Positions 35,011 to 44,513 of a DNA stretch of 64,000 nt are shown piece after piece. The notes beneath the pieces are model-generated. The model was not told the origin of the DNA. It saw nothing but the letters and a program-made list of their open reading frames with translations, and searched no databases. Positions within the stretch are counted from its first letter, which is position 1. Each line of letters opens with the position of its first letter. The position numbers and the translations under genes are program-made. Source of the stretch: an uncultured Idiomarina sp. (lineage in GTDB: Bacteria; Pseudomonadota; Gammaproteobacteria; Enterobacterales; Alteromonadaceae); the NCBI GenBank assembly GCA_946885915.1, contig CAMPHF010000003.1, positions 225,862 through 289,861 on the forward strand, given 5' to 3'.

Positions 35011-36778
35011 ACTGAATCGGCACGAAGCGCTGGGTGCTATGTTGGGTAGGTCGGGCAACGGTATCAAGGTGCTTCACGTAATCAATGAGCGCCTGCGCGT
35101 AATTGGTATAAGTGTCGGTCACCTTACCGGCTTGCTGTAACTCTCCAAGTAATACCCAGCCATCACTGCCGTTGGCTACAAAACTATTAGTGACCATGAT
35201 ATAGCGTTGCTCGGGTTGCAGCGGCTGCCACTGGTTATTCTGCAGCACAGTAACAGCACTCACGCGGTTGCCCGCTGTAGCCGTTAAATCAACATCAAAC
35301 TGAATGTTCGCACCATGAGGATATGCGCCATCCGAACCTTCTGGGGCTAAGGTATACGCCACCGCCTGCTCAAGTAACTGGTGCACTTGCGCACCGGTTA
35401 ACTCAACTTCCACCAGGGTATTGTCAAAGGGCAAAATTCGATAAATATCGCCCGTACTAATGGCACCAGCGGGAATATCTGCACGTACCCCACCGCCATT
35501 CTGCAACGCAAAATCAGCCTGTGGGGTGCTGAACATAAAAGCTTCTGATACCAGCGCATGCATATCTGACTGCCTTGCAGCGCCGCAACCCTCGCGGGTG
35601 ACAATGCCAGAGCGTTGCATACAGATGCGCTCAGGCGCCTGCGCTATGGTCTGGGCACTTAAGCGTTTAACTTCTGCCGCAAAGCCATCACGAATAGCCA
35701 CAGCTGTCGGCTGCGGTGCAATCGGGGTAAATAAACCTGTTTCGGCTAAAGCTGCCGGCGCCGTTTCGCTCACCAGATAATGCGGCCGGCCACCACATTG
35801 GCTAACGTCATCACCATTAAAATCGATGACCAGTTCACCGACAACTTTGGCGTATTCGTATGCATGAGCCACACAGACTTTGTCACCATCAGCATTCATC
35901 ACCTCGGTCGGGTAAGGTCCGGCGCTTGGCAAGCCATAGGCCGAGAAGTCACCTAATAAGGTGTGTGAGTCGCCACCAATGATGGCATCAACAGCAGGTA
36001 ACGCGCGGGCCAATGCGAGATCATTTTGATACTGGTAATGGGTTAAAAGTATAATTTTGCCAACCCCTAGTGCCTCCAGTTCGGCAATATATTGCTTGGC
36101 GGTTGCTACTTCATCCAAAAATATAGTGCTGGCATCAGGTTGGGAGGATTGCTTCGTTTTTATCGCAATATCAAGCCCAATCACGCCTACTTGTTCGCCA
36201 CCAATGGCATAAATTTCGTAAGGCTGAAACGAATCCCACTCAGATTGTGGTGTGAGCGGCGATACCCCAACTTCTGGTTTGACGTTGGCACCGAGCGCCC
36301 GGGTGTTGCAATCACCTTGCGCCAAAAAATCCAAAAAGGTTTTTAAACCGCCATCACCGTTATCGAACTCATGATTGCCAAGCGCCATCGCATCAAAACA
36401 AATATGATTCATCAGCGCGGCATCAGCTTCACCAGCGAATAGGGTGTAATACAAACTGCCGGTAATCGCATCACCTGCATGCAGTTTCAAAGTATTCGGT
36501 GAACGTGCAGCAATCTCGGCTATTTGCGCCGCAACTCGCGCAAATCCGCCCGTTTCCAGCTGCAAGGTTTGCCCTTGCCAGTTAAGACTGGTGCTGCGCT
36601 GCGGATCTAAGTTGGAATGGTGGTCGTTGACATGAGCTATGGTAAGCGCAAATGGCGCCGCCGATGACGTTGCGGCCGGGGCTGCGCTAACCGGCGCATC
36701 AATTGGCGCCGCGCAGCCCCACAATTGTGAGACTGCCGCAGCAAGCGCAATTATCGTCAGTGAACGTTGCTTCTGCAT
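35009..36778 (-). CDS. 5'-nucleotidase (UshA/NadN-type) lipoprotein
   Basis: The 589-residue protein has a lipoprotein signal (lipobox LWGC, Cys at about 22). A calcineurin-like metallophosphatase domain follows (AHVNDHHSNL, GNHEFDNGDGG, GGDSHTLL), then a 5_nucleotid_C domain (QNGGGVRADIPAG and SDGWVLL). It should hydrolyse nucleotides, possibly NAD or UDP-sugars, in the periplasm for nucleoside salvage. Both metal-site and substrate-domain motifs are present. An NadN-like role is possible but cannot be told from UshA by sequence alone. Confidence 0.88.
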   Translation of the reverse strand: MQKQRSLTIIALAAAVSQLWGCAAPIDAPVSAAPAATSSAAPFALTIAHVNDHHSNLDPQRSTSLNWQGQTLQLETGGFARVAAQIAEIAARSPNTLKLHAGDAITGSLYYTLFAGEADAALMNHICFDAMALGNHEFDNGDGGLKTFLDFLAQGDCNTRALGANVKPEVGVSPLTPQSEWDSFQPYEIYAIGGEQVGVIGLDIAIKTKQSSQPDASTIFLDEVATAKQYIAELEALGVGKIILLTHYQYQNDLALARALPAVDAIIGGDSHTLLGDFSAYGLPSAGPYPTEVMNADGDKVCVAHAYEYAKVVGELVIDFNGDDVSQCGGRPHYLVSETAPAALAETGLFTPIAPQPTAVAIRDGFAAEVKRLSAQTIAQAPERICMQRSGIVTREGCGAARQSDMHALVSEAFMFSTPQADFALQNGGGVRADIPAGAISTGDIYRILPFDNTLVEVELTGAQVHQLLEQAVAYTLAPEGSDGAYPHGANIQFDVDLTATAGNRVSAVTVLQNNQWQPLQPEQRYIMVTNSFVANGSDGWVLLGELQQAGKVTDTYTNYAQALIDYVKHLDTVARPTQHSTQRFVPIQ

Positions 36779-36789
36779 AGCTCCTCCGC

Positions 36790-37722
36790 TTACTTCAACA
36801 AGCCTATTTCGCGTAACCGCTGCATTAAATAATCGTCTGCGGTAATAGGTTCATAACGGCTTGGGTTATCCGCATTCACACAGCTAGCTAAGGGGTCAAT
36901 CAGCACATCTGGGTTGAAGTGTAAGAAAAACGGAATCGAATAACGTGATTTGCTGCTGTATGGTGCCGGCGGATTTACCACTCGATGCGTGGTCGATGGT
37001 AATACGTTATTGGTCAGCCGCTGCAACATATCGCCGACGTTACAGATAATTGCACCTTCAATAATCGTGACCGGAATCCAACTCCCGTCTTTCGCTAACA
37101 CTTCTAAACCTGGCTCACGCGACCCGACTAATAACGTCAATACGTTAATATCTTCATGCGCACCCGCACGAACCGAGGGCGTACCCTCGTCAATAATCGG
37201 CGGATAGTGCAAGGGCCGCAAAATAGAGTTGCCCAAATTCACCCGACTCCGGAAGTAGTCGCGATGCTGGCCTAAATACACTGCCAAGGCGTCTAACACC
37301 CGATTACCAAGTGCATCAAGTGCCTGATAAAGCGCTAGCATTTTATCTTTAAACGCTGGTACTTCTTGTGGCCACACGTTCGGTAACAACTGCTGGTAAG
37401 GTACTTCGCCCTGAATTTCCCGACCGATGTGCCAGAACTCTTTCAAATCGACGTGCTTGGCATCTTTAGCTATTTCAGTACCAAATGGCGTGTAGCCGCG
37501 TGCGCCACCCTGACCTTGTAGATGATATTGCTTCTTGACCGCTTCCGGTAAGGCAAATAATTCGCGGCTAATATCAAGTGCTTCATGAATAATTTCATCA
37601 GGCACACCGTGTTTGGTGAGTGCCACAAAGCCATTTTTCTCGTACCCTTCCCCCACTTCTTGGGCAAAGGCCTCAAAATCTTGGTCGTACAAGCTCATAT
37701 CAATGTGTGGGATGGACTTCAT
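36790..37722 (-). CDS. Isopenicillin N synthase-like Fe(II)/2-oxoglutarate oxygenase
   Basis: The 310-residue enzyme belongs to the isopenicillin-N-synthase-like dioxygenases: an N-terminal DIOX_N domain, the HxD iron site in GAHEDINVLTLLV, the distal histidine in STTHRVVNPP, and the 2-oxoglutarate RxS in SRYSIPFFLHF. It is cytosolic and of usual length. The substrate is unknown; bacterial members act on varied small molecules. It lies 11 bp upstream of the nucleotidase gene on the same strand, so the two are probably cotranscribed. Confidence 0.88.
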   Translation of the reverse strand: MKSIPHIDMSLYDQDFEAFAQEVGEGYEKNGFVALTKHGVPDEIIHEALDISRELFALPEAVKKQYHLQGQGGARGYTPFGTEIAKDAKHVDLKEFWHIGREIQGEVPYQQLLPNVWPQEVPAFKDKMLALYQALDALGNRVLDALAVYLGQHRDYFRSRVNLGNSILRPLHYPPIIDEGTPSVRAGAHEDINVLTLLVGSREPGLEVLAKDGSWIPVTIIEGAIICNVGDMLQRLTNNVLPSTTHRVVNPPAPYSSKSRYSIPFFLHFNPDVLIDPLASCVNADNPSRYEPITADDYLMQRLREIGLLK

Positions 37723-37885
37723 AAAAACACCTGAAAACGAATAGAGAAAAGGACGCTTATGCTATGAATTTAAGGGCCAATACACAAGTGAAAATTAGCT
37801 CAACCGTAAAGCTCTGGTAAAGGTACGAACCATTTATATCGGCAGCAACTCTTACTCGTCAGTTCCCAACCGTAAAGGAGTTTTT

Positions 37886-38497
37886 ATGAAGCAGTTGCAA
37901 GGGTTGTCACTGAACGCCATCACCCTCGGTACACTCGCGCTATGCGGCACTGGATTTGCCAGCTCAGCGTTTGCCCAAAATACCGACCAAGTGCGTTCAC
38001 CAAGCTATAACTTTGTTGGGTTAGCCGCCGAAGATGCAGACGTTGCCGGCGCAGATACAGGATTTAAGCTCGACGGTAGTTTTGAGCTCAGTAATCGCTA
38101 CTTTATTTCAGGTTATGGTCGTTTTTTAGATGCTGATGGCATTGGCGTTGACGATCCGACCAGCTTTGCTGTGGAAGGTGGTCGCTATTTTGGCCTCGGC
38201 AATGGTCTGGTCGCAGACTTTAAAGGCCGCTTAGGTAACGTTGATTTCGGAGCTGCAGATAGCAATTTTTATGGTGTACAAGCTAACTTACGCCAGCGTT
38301 TACATATGTTTAATTTGAATATGATAGAAGTGAATGCTGGGGTTGGCTTTACCCGCTACACCGGCTTTGACGACACCGAATTTGAACACAGCTATGGCGC
38401 TCGAGCCTACGTCACACCTGCGTTAGCGGTAGGTGTTGATTATGTCGACTCGGAGTTTGGTGACAGCTGGATGCTGACCGGTCGCTACGCTTGGTAA
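37886..38497 (+). CDS. Predicted outer-membrane beta-barrel protein
   Basis: The 203-residue protein has a signal peptide (about 1-30, cleavage near SAFAQN). Alternating hydrophobic/polar strands follow with aromatic girdles, ending in tryptophan (GRYAW). This is the pattern of small 8-stranded barrels of the OmpX/opacity type. Acidic loops (EDADVAGAD, DADGIGVDDP) suggest a surface-exposed, salt-adapted protein. AAGGAG precedes the ATG. The precise role is unknown. Confidence 0.75.
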   Translation: MKQLQGLSLNAITLGTLALCGTGFASSAFAQNTDQVRSPSYNFVGLAAEDADVAGADTGFKLDGSFELSNRYFISGYGRFLDADGIGVDDPTSFAVEGGRYFGLGNGLVADFKGRLGNVDFGAADSNFYGVQANLRQRLHMFNLNMIEVNAGVGFTRYTGFDDTEFEHSYGARAYVTPALAVGVDYVDSEFGDSWMLTGRYAW

Positions 38498-38621
38498 CTC
38501 GCTCTCCGTCCGGGCGCGCGGCTAGCAAGGATGCTGGCCGTTAGCGCCCACTTTATTTTATACCCCATCTACCGTTATGCTGTGATCATCGTTAATTAAG
38601 CTGCAACGCAGCGTGGTGATT

Positions 38622-39782
38622 ATGGCGCACTCAGTTCCTTCATTCCTTGATTGTTATCGGCAATTAGTTGCAGCCCCCTCGGTATCCTGTCTGGATCCCC
38701 ATTGGGATACTTCTAACCGCCAGGTGATTGATTTGCTCTCAGCGTGGTTAACCGATTTAGGCTTTCAAGTAGAAGTTAACGCGCTCACTGAGCAACCGCA
38801 TAAATTTAATTTACTCGCCCGCTATGAACCTAGCCAGGTAACTGGTGGCGGCCTATTATTAGCCGGCCATACCGACACTGTGCCTTGGGATGAAGGCCGT
38901 TGGACCCGCGATCCTTACAGCCTCACCGAGGCCGATAACCGCTTATATGGGTTAGGTAGCGCCGACATGAAAGGCTTTTTTGCGTTTGTGATTGAAGCGC
39001 TGCGGCAAATCGATCTGACCCAATTGCGCCAGCCCTTGTATATTCTCGCCACCGCCGATGAAGAAACCACCATGGCCGGCGCTCGGGAACTTAACCGCTT
39101 TGCGCACCTGACGCCGCGCTTTGCCGTCATTGGCGAGCCCACTAGCATGACTCCAGTGATTGCGCATAAAGGCCACACGACTGAAGCCATTCGAGTGGTC
39201 GGTAAAAGTGGCCATAGTTCGAATCCGGCCGCGGGTTTAAATGCCATTGAAGTCATGCACGAAGTTATTGGTGAACTCATGCAACTGAAACGCCAGTTTA
39301 GTGAGCGCTTTCATGACGATTTGTTTGCGGTGCCCTACCCAACTTTAAACCTCGGTAACATTCACGGTGGCGACGCGGCCAACCGCATTTGTGCCTGTTG
39401 TGAGATGCATATTGATATGCGCCCGTTACCGGGCATGAATTTAACCGAAATGTATGGGGTACTAGAACAGCATTTAGCGAACGTACAAGCTAAATATCCG
39501 AATGCGGTGTCCTTGCATCATTTACACGAGCCTATCCCGGGGTATCGCTGTGCTAGCGACGCAGCTATTGTGCAGTTGGCCGCCCAATTAACTGGCTGCG
39601 CGCCGGAGCCCGCGAACTACTGTACCGAGGCGCCGTTTGTGCAGGATTTGGGCTGTCAGACCATCGTGATGGGCCCGGGCAATATCGCCCAAGCCCATCA
39701 GCCCGATGAATATTTGGAACTCAGCCAAATCAAGCCGGCATTGGCACAACTTGAGCAATTGATCCGTCAAGTTTGTTGCTGA
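38622..39782 (+). CDS. argE: Acetylornithine deacetylase
   Basis: ArgE removes the acetyl group from N-acetylornithine in arginine synthesis. The 386-residue M20 zinc peptidase shows LAGHTDTVPWDEGRW, SADMKGFFAF, ADEETTMAGA with the general-base glutamate, GEPTSMTPV and HMDMRPLPGM-like EMHIDMRPLPG. The start is either ATG 38622 or one of two upstream GTG codons (38613, 38616); no clear ribosome-binding site decides. Here argE stands apart from other arg genes and is convergent with rnhB. Confidence 0.92.
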   Translation: MAHSVPSFLDCYRQLVAAPSVSCLDPHWDTSNRQVIDLLSAWLTDLGFQVEVNALTEQPHKFNLLARYEPSQVTGGGLLLAGHTDTVPWDEGRWTRDPYSLTEADNRLYGLGSADMKGFFAFVIEALRQIDLTQLRQPLYILATADEETTMAGARELNRFAHLTPRFAVIGEPTSMTPVIAHKGHTTEAIRVVGKSGHSSNPAAGLNAIEVMHEVIGELMQLKRQFSERFHDDLFAVPYPTLNLGNIHGGDAANRICACCEMHIDMRPLPGMNLTEMYGVLEQHLANVQAKYPNAVSLHHLHEPIPGYRCASDAAIVQLAAQLTGCAPEPANYCTEAPFVQDLGCQTIVMGPGNIAQAHQPDEYLELSQIKPALAQLEQLIRQVCC

Positions 39783-39791
39783 GCTTGAAGC

Positions 39792-40358
39792 CTAGTCGGT
39801 TGCAAGCAAATCGGCCACGGGTTTGAAGCTACGCCGGTGAATTGGGCTTGGCCCATGTTCGCGTAATAACGCTAAATGAATCGGCGTCGGATAGGCTTTG
39901 TGGCGCGCAAAATCATATTGCGGGTAGGTTTCGTGCCACGCTAACATTTGGCGGTCGCGCTCCACCTTAGCCAAAATCGAGGCCGCGCCAATACAAGCTT
40001 CAGAAGCATCGCCTTTCACTATTGCTTTAGCGGGTACCTGCAATTCTGGCGGTACTCTATTGCCATCGACCAACACTATAGAGGGCTTCACTGGCAACGC
40101 CTCAATCGCCCGCTTCATGGCCAGCATCGACGCCCATAAAATATTAAGTTCATCAATTTCGGCCGGGTCACACTGCGCAATCGCCCAATATAGTGCCCGT
40201 TGCTTTATTTCTTCACTGAGCGCCATGCGCTTCTTTTCACTGAGTTTTTTTGAATCAGTCACCCCCTCAATCGGGTCGTCGGGGTTCAAAATGACCGCTG
40301 CTGCCACCACCGGGCCGGCGATGGGGCCGCGTCCTGCTTCATCTGTGCCACAAATCAT
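39792..40358 (-). CDS. rnhB: Ribonuclease HII
   Basis: RNase HII cuts RNA-DNA hybrids and single ribonucleotides in DNA. The 188-residue protein begins with the catalytic [19 protein letters not shown] (Asp and Glu), then [17 protein letters not shown] and [20 protein letters not shown]. All acidic catalytic residues are present. In E. coli rnhB lies upstream of dnaE; here it is about 17 kb away and divergent from the second AbgT-type gene. Confidence 0.96.
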   Translation of the reverse strand: MICGTDEAGRGPIAGPVVAAAVILNPDDPIEGVTDSKKLSEKKRMALSEEIKQRALYWAIAQCDPAEIDELNILWASMLAMKRAIEALPVKPSIVLVDGNRVPPELQVPAKAIVKGDASEACIGAASILAKVERDRQMLAWHETYPQYDFARHKAYPTPIHLALLREHGPSPIHRRSFKPVADLLATD

Positions 40359-40469
40359 GGTTTATCTCATGCTATAAAGTTGGGTATGATACGGTTGTTT
40401 ACTTTTTATCTACAATCGTTCGTTTAAACACTGACAACCACATTATAAAATCAATAGGGAATCGCGTTC

Positions 40470-42053
40470 ATGTCAGCTTCCGATCAAACCACTAACGATA
40501 CGCCTAATACGCTCTTAAATCGACTCCTCGACAAAGTTGAGCGAGTGGGCAACAAACTGCCCGATCCCGCCATGATGTTTTTCGGCTTACTCATTATTGT
40601 TTGGGTATTATCGTTTTTACTTTCAGGTATCAGCTTCGACGCGAAACACCCACTGACTGGCGAAAACGTGAGTGTGGTGAACTTATTAAGCGGTACCGAA
40701 ATGGCGAGCTTTTTGTCCTCCATGGTCACCACCTTTATGACTTTTGCGCCGCTGGGCGTGGTATTAGTGGCGATGCTAGGGGTTGGCGTTGCCGAAAAGA
40801 GCGGCTTTATTAATGTCGCGATTAAGTTAATGCTGAATGTAACGCCTAAAATGTTGCTCACACCGGTATTAATTGCGGTTGCCATCGTATCTCACACCGC
40901 TGTAGATGCAGGTTACGTGTTGGTTATTCCATTGGGTGGCGTTATTTTCTATGCCGCAGGACGGCATCCACTGGCGGGCATTGCCGCCGCATTTGCCGGC
41001 GTTTCAGGTGGTTTTAGTGCGAATTTTGTGCCTTCTGCTATTGACCCACTTATTCAGGGCTTTACCCAAACATCAGCCCAAATGCTTGACCCAAATATTC
41101 AATTGAATCCACTGAATAACTATTATTTTACAGCCATCTCATCGCTGGTGGTGATTGCCATTGGCTGGTTCCTGACCGACAAAGTGATTGAACCACGCTT
41201 AAAAAACACCCCGCTTGATGGTGATCAGGAAGACATGCCACGATTGGATGATGTCACAGCTCAAGATCGTAAAGCTTTTTATAGCGCCGTCATTACCATG
41301 GTGGTCGGAATTAGCTTACTCATTCTGGCGGTATGGCCACAAACCAGCCCACTGCGTGATCCGCTAACGAAAGAAATTGACTCATTCGGCGCACCACTGA
41401 TGCAATCTATCGTGCCGTTGATTTTCTTGCTGTTTGTTATTCCGGGCATTGTACATGGCTATATTGCGGGCGCTTTTAAGCAATCTAAAGATGTCGTGAA
41501 AGCGATGAGCGAATCGATGGAAGGTATGGCCTACTATATCGTCATGGCCTTCTTTTGTGCGTTGTTTATTAAAGCTTTTGGCGACTCACAACTAGGCACT
41601 CTGATTTCCATTAAAGGTGCCGACATTTTACGTAGTTTTGATTTGCCCGGTGGGGTCACATTATTTGGGATCATTCTGCTAGTGGCATTTATTAACTTGT
41701 TTGTGGGCTCTGCCTCGGCCAAGTGGGCTTTGTTAGCACCAATTTTTGTCCCAATGCTTATGCAGCTCGGGTTTTCGCCTGACTTAACTCAAGCGGCATA
41801 CCGCGTGGGTGACTCGTCGAGCAATATCATTACGCCATTACTACCCTACTTCCCCCTCATCGTGATTTATTGTCAGCGCTATGTGAAGGGAACAGGAATT
41901 GGTTCGCTAGTGGCCATGATGCTGCCATATTCAATTTCCTTACTCCTCATTTGGTCTGCCTTCTTAGTGATTTATTGGACCGTAGGCGTTGCTTTTGATA
42001 TCCCGTTGGGCGTGCAAGCCACATACGAGTACCTACCCAATGCGAGTAATTAA
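40470..42053 (+). CDS. AbgT-family transporter (second copy)
   Basis: The 527-residue membrane protein is of the same family as the gene at 30059. It shares GNKLPDPAMMFFGLL, APLGVVLVAMLGVGVAE, DAGYVLVIPLGGVIF and GDSSSNIITPLLPY. The two copies differ along their whole length, so this is an old duplication or two acquired paralogues. The SDR gene follows after 2 bp and is probably cotranscribed, which may hint at a shared substrate. Confidence 0.9.
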   Translation: MSASDQTTNDTPNTLLNRLLDKVERVGNKLPDPAMMFFGLLIIVWVLSFLLSGISFDAKHPLTGENVSVVNLLSGTEMASFLSSMVTTFMTFAPLGVVLVAMLGVGVAEKSGFINVAIKLMLNVTPKMLLTPVLIAVAIVSHTAVDAGYVLVIPLGGVIFYAAGRHPLAGIAAAFAGVSGGFSANFVPSAIDPLIQGFTQTSAQMLDPNIQLNPLNNYYFTAISSLVVIAIGWFLTDKVIEPRLKNTPLDGDQEDMPRLDDVTAQDRKAFYSAVITMVVGISLLILAVWPQTSPLRDPLTKEIDSFGAPLMQSIVPLIFLLFVIPGIVHGYIAGAFKQSKDVVKAMSESMEGMAYYIVMAFFCALFIKAFGDSQLGTLISIKGADILRSFDLPGGVTLFGIILLVAFINLFVGSASAKWALLAPIFVPMLMQLGFSPDLTQAAYRVGDSSSNIITPLLPYFPLIVIYCQRYVKGTGIGSLVAMMLPYSISLLLIWSAFLVIYWTVGVAFDIPLGVQATYEYLPNASN

Positions 42054-42055
42054 CC

Positions 42056-42865
42056 ATGGCTGAGTCGCAAACCACCAGTTTATTAGCTGGAAAAACCATT
42101 TGGCTTACCGGTGCCTCTTCAGGCATCGGCTTAGCCCTTGCCCGTGAGCTGGCACCGCTCGGTTGTCGGTTAATTTTAACGGCACGGCGCGCGCAGGTAT
42201 TAGAGGAGGTGCGCGCGAGTTTGGCAAATGCTGAACAGCACCTATGCTTGCCGTTAGACTTAAGTCAACCGGAGCAATCCGCTGTGGCAGCGGCGGCATG
42301 GCTCGCCGAACATCAGCTTAGCGTCGATATTTTGATCAATAACGCCGGAGTTTCGCAACGTAGCAAGGTGCTAGACACCGACTTAAGTGTCTATCGGCAA
42401 TTAATGGAGATTGACTACTTTGCGGTGGTCGCACTCACCAAGCTAGTATTACCGGCCATGGTTGAACGCCAACAGGGTCAAATTGTTACGGTATCAAGCG
42501 TGGCTGGCAAAATTGGCACTAAACTGCGCAGTGGTTATGCCGGCGCTAAATATGGCGTGTTGGGCTTTATGGATAGCTTACGCGCTGAAGTGAGTGACAG
42601 TGGCGTGGTTTGTACCTCATTGTTACCCGGCTTTATTAATACCCCCGTCGCCCATAACTCACTCACCGGTGATGGTTCGGCGTTAGGCACTGCAGATCCA
42701 GATAACGCCGGTGGTATGAGCGCCGAAGCTTGTGCGCGGGCGATGGTAAAAGCCATTACTGCGCAGCGCGATGAAGTGGTCATTGGTGAGGGCTTATCGA
42801 AGCTCGCCCCATTGATTCAGCGACTCTCACCCGCGTTAGTGCGGCGAATGATGGCAAAGCGTTAA
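42056..42865 (+). CDS. Short-chain dehydrogenase/reductase
   Basis: The 269-residue enzyme is a classical SDR: cofactor loop TGASSGIGLALA, NNAG at about 92, catalytic serine in VSSVAGKIG and YxxxK in YAGAKYG. The arginine-rich loop after beta-2 (TARRAQ) suggests NADP(H). It resembles the DhrS7/YqjQ-like subgroup of membrane-associated reductases, but the substrate is unknown. It starts 2 bp after the AbgT-type gene and is followed by a bidirectional terminator. Confidence 0.9.
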   Translation: MAESQTTSLLAGKTIWLTGASSGIGLALARELAPLGCRLILTARRAQVLEEVRASLANAEQHLCLPLDLSQPEQSAVAAAAWLAEHQLSVDILINNAGVSQRSKVLDTDLSVYRQLMEIDYFAVVALTKLVLPAMVERQQGQIVTVSSVAGKIGTKLRSGYAGAKYGVLGFMDSLRAEVSDSGVVCTSLLPGFINTPVAHNSLTGDGSALGTADPDNAGGMSAEACARAMVKAITAQRDEVVIGEGLSKLAPLIQRLSPALVRRMMAKR

Positions 42866-42884
42866 CTAATCAGAACCTATAATG

Positions 42885-42914
42885 AAAAAGGCCAGCTTGC
42901 GCTGGCCTTTTTTT
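42885..42914. terminator. Bidirectional terminator between the SDR and bkdB genes
   Basis: AAAAAGGCCAGC (42885-42896), loop TTGC, then GCTGGCCTTTTTTT. It has an A run before and a T run after the stem, so it can end transcripts from both sides. Confidence 0.92.
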
Positions 42915-42943
42915 GTTGGCTAATCATTCTTCCGCGTGAGCGA

Positions 42944-44503
42944 TTAAACCATGTGCACTAGCATGCTGCTTGGGTCTTCCAAGAACTCCTGCCAACGCCG
43001 ATTGAAGCGCGCGATGGTGCCGCCATCAATGATCCGGTGATCACCCGACCAGCTTACTGTCATCATCTGCTTCGCTACCACATTGCCTTGCTCATCAAAG
43101 CGTGGTAACGCCTGCACTTTACCCAACGCGACAATAGCTGCCTCAGGTTTGTTGATGATAGGCGTGGCGACTGTCCCACCAATCACACCAATATTTGAGA
43201 TGGTAATAGTGCCGCCCTTCATATCGGCTTGGGCCACTTTACCCTCGCGTGCCGCTTCGGTGAGTCGCGATACTTCCTGCGCGACCTCTAGCAAGCTCTT
43301 GTTTTGTACCTGTTTAATATTAGGGACTAACAAGCCGATTTTGGTGTCTACCGCCATGCCGATATTGTGGTCATCGAAGTAGGTGATTTCGGTGCACTCA
43401 TCGTTTACCTGCGCATTCATTAACGGGAACTCTTTCAACGCCAATGACAATGCTTTGATAAAAAACGGCATCATAGTGACCCGAATGCCTTGGTCTTGAT
43501 AGCGTGCTTTTAATTGCTTCTGCAGCGCCAACACTTGGGTCAAATCGAATTCGTCGGCATAGGTAAAGTGTGGAATGGTTCGAACCGATTCTGCCATTTG
43601 CTTCGCCATAGCCGCTTTCACACCACGAATAGCTTCGGTGCGCTTGCCACCATGGCTCGCTGGTGCTGATTGCGTGGCCGCTGGCGTAGCGGTTGATTTA
43701 CTAGCCTGATTACCGGCTTGATTACCAGAGCTAAAGGCGTGTAAATCTTCTTTCAACACCCGCCCTTTGGCGCCCGAACCTGCTACCTGGCTAATGTCGA
43801 TATCCATTTCCCGGGCACGGCGCCGCACCGCTGGGCTAGCAATGGCTTTACCCGCGCGAGCTGGCTGTGCCGGCTCGGCGTTACCTGCGCTCGGCTTAGC
43901 TGGCGCTGATTTGGCTGGTTGCGGCTCGTTACTGGTATGAGCTGACGCTGCTGCACCTGCTACCGTGAGCGCAAATAATGGCTCATGAACCTTAGCGATA
44001 TCACCTTTTTGGTAATATAGCTTCTGTACCACACCGTCGTCTTTTGCTGGAATTTCAACGACCGCTTTATCGGTCATGACTTCAACCACGGGCTGATCTT
44101 CCTTCACGCTGTCGCCTTCAGCAACTAGCCATTCGACGATTTCACACTCGACAATACCTTCACCAATATCTGGCAAGATAAAATCAGTGGTGGTGCCCTC
44201 AGCTGAACTAGCCGCCGCAGCTGTAGCGACTGACTTGGCCTCAGCCTTAGCTGCAGGCGCCTCATCGGCACCTGATATAGCAAATAACGGCTCATGCACT
44301 TTGGCAATATCGCCTTTCGCGTAATACAGCTTCTCAACCACCCCATCTTCTTTGGCAGGAATTTCCACCACCGCCTTGTCGGTCATCACTTCAACCACGG
44401 GCTGATCTTCTTTTACGCTATCGCCTTCTTGTACTAACCATTCGACGATTTCGCATTCAACAATGCCTTCGCCAATGTCAGGTAAAATAAAGTCTTTACT
44501 CAT
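42944..44503 (-). CDS. bkdB: Branched-chain 2-oxoacid dehydrogenase E2 (two lipoyl domains)
   Basis: The E2 core transfers the acyl group to CoA in branched-chain amino-acid breakdown. The 519-residue protein has two nearly identical lipoyl domains (about 1-76 and 107-182, each with the lipoylated lysine in MTDKAVVEIPA). Alanine/proline-rich linkers join them to an E1/E3-binding domain (SPAVRRRAREMDIDISQV). The catalytic domain has the HxxxDG site in SWSGDHRIIDGG. The two lipoyl domains differ at only a few of about 74 residues. It is the last gene of the bkdA1-bkdA2-bkdB operon; no E3 gene is adjacent, so a shared lipoamide dehydrogenase is likely. Confidence 0.93.
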   Translation of the reverse strand: MSKDFILPDIGEGIVECEIVEWLVQEGDSVKEDQPVVEVMTDKAVVEIPAKEDGVVEKLYYAKGDIAKVHEPLFAISGADEAPAAKAEAKSVATAAAASSAEGTTTDFILPDIGEGIVECEIVEWLVAEGDSVKEDQPVVEVMTDKAVVEIPAKDDGVVQKLYYQKGDIAKVHEPLFALTVAGAAASAHTSNEPQPAKSAPAKPSAGNAEPAQPARAGKAIASPAVRRRAREMDIDISQVAGSGAKGRVLKEDLHAFSSGNQAGNQASKSTATPAATQSAPASHGGKRTEAIRGVKAAMAKQMAESVRTIPHFTYADEFDLTQVLALQKQLKARYQDQGIRVTMMPFFIKALSLALKEFPLMNAQVNDECTEITYFDDHNIGMAVDTKIGLLVPNIKQVQNKSLLEVAQEVSRLTEAAREGKVAQADMKGGTITISNIGVIGGTVATPIINKPEAAIVALGKVQALPRFDEQGNVVAKQMMTVSWSGDHRIIDGGTIARFNRRWQEFLEDPSSMLVHMV

Positions 44504-44513
44504 CGCCCACTCC

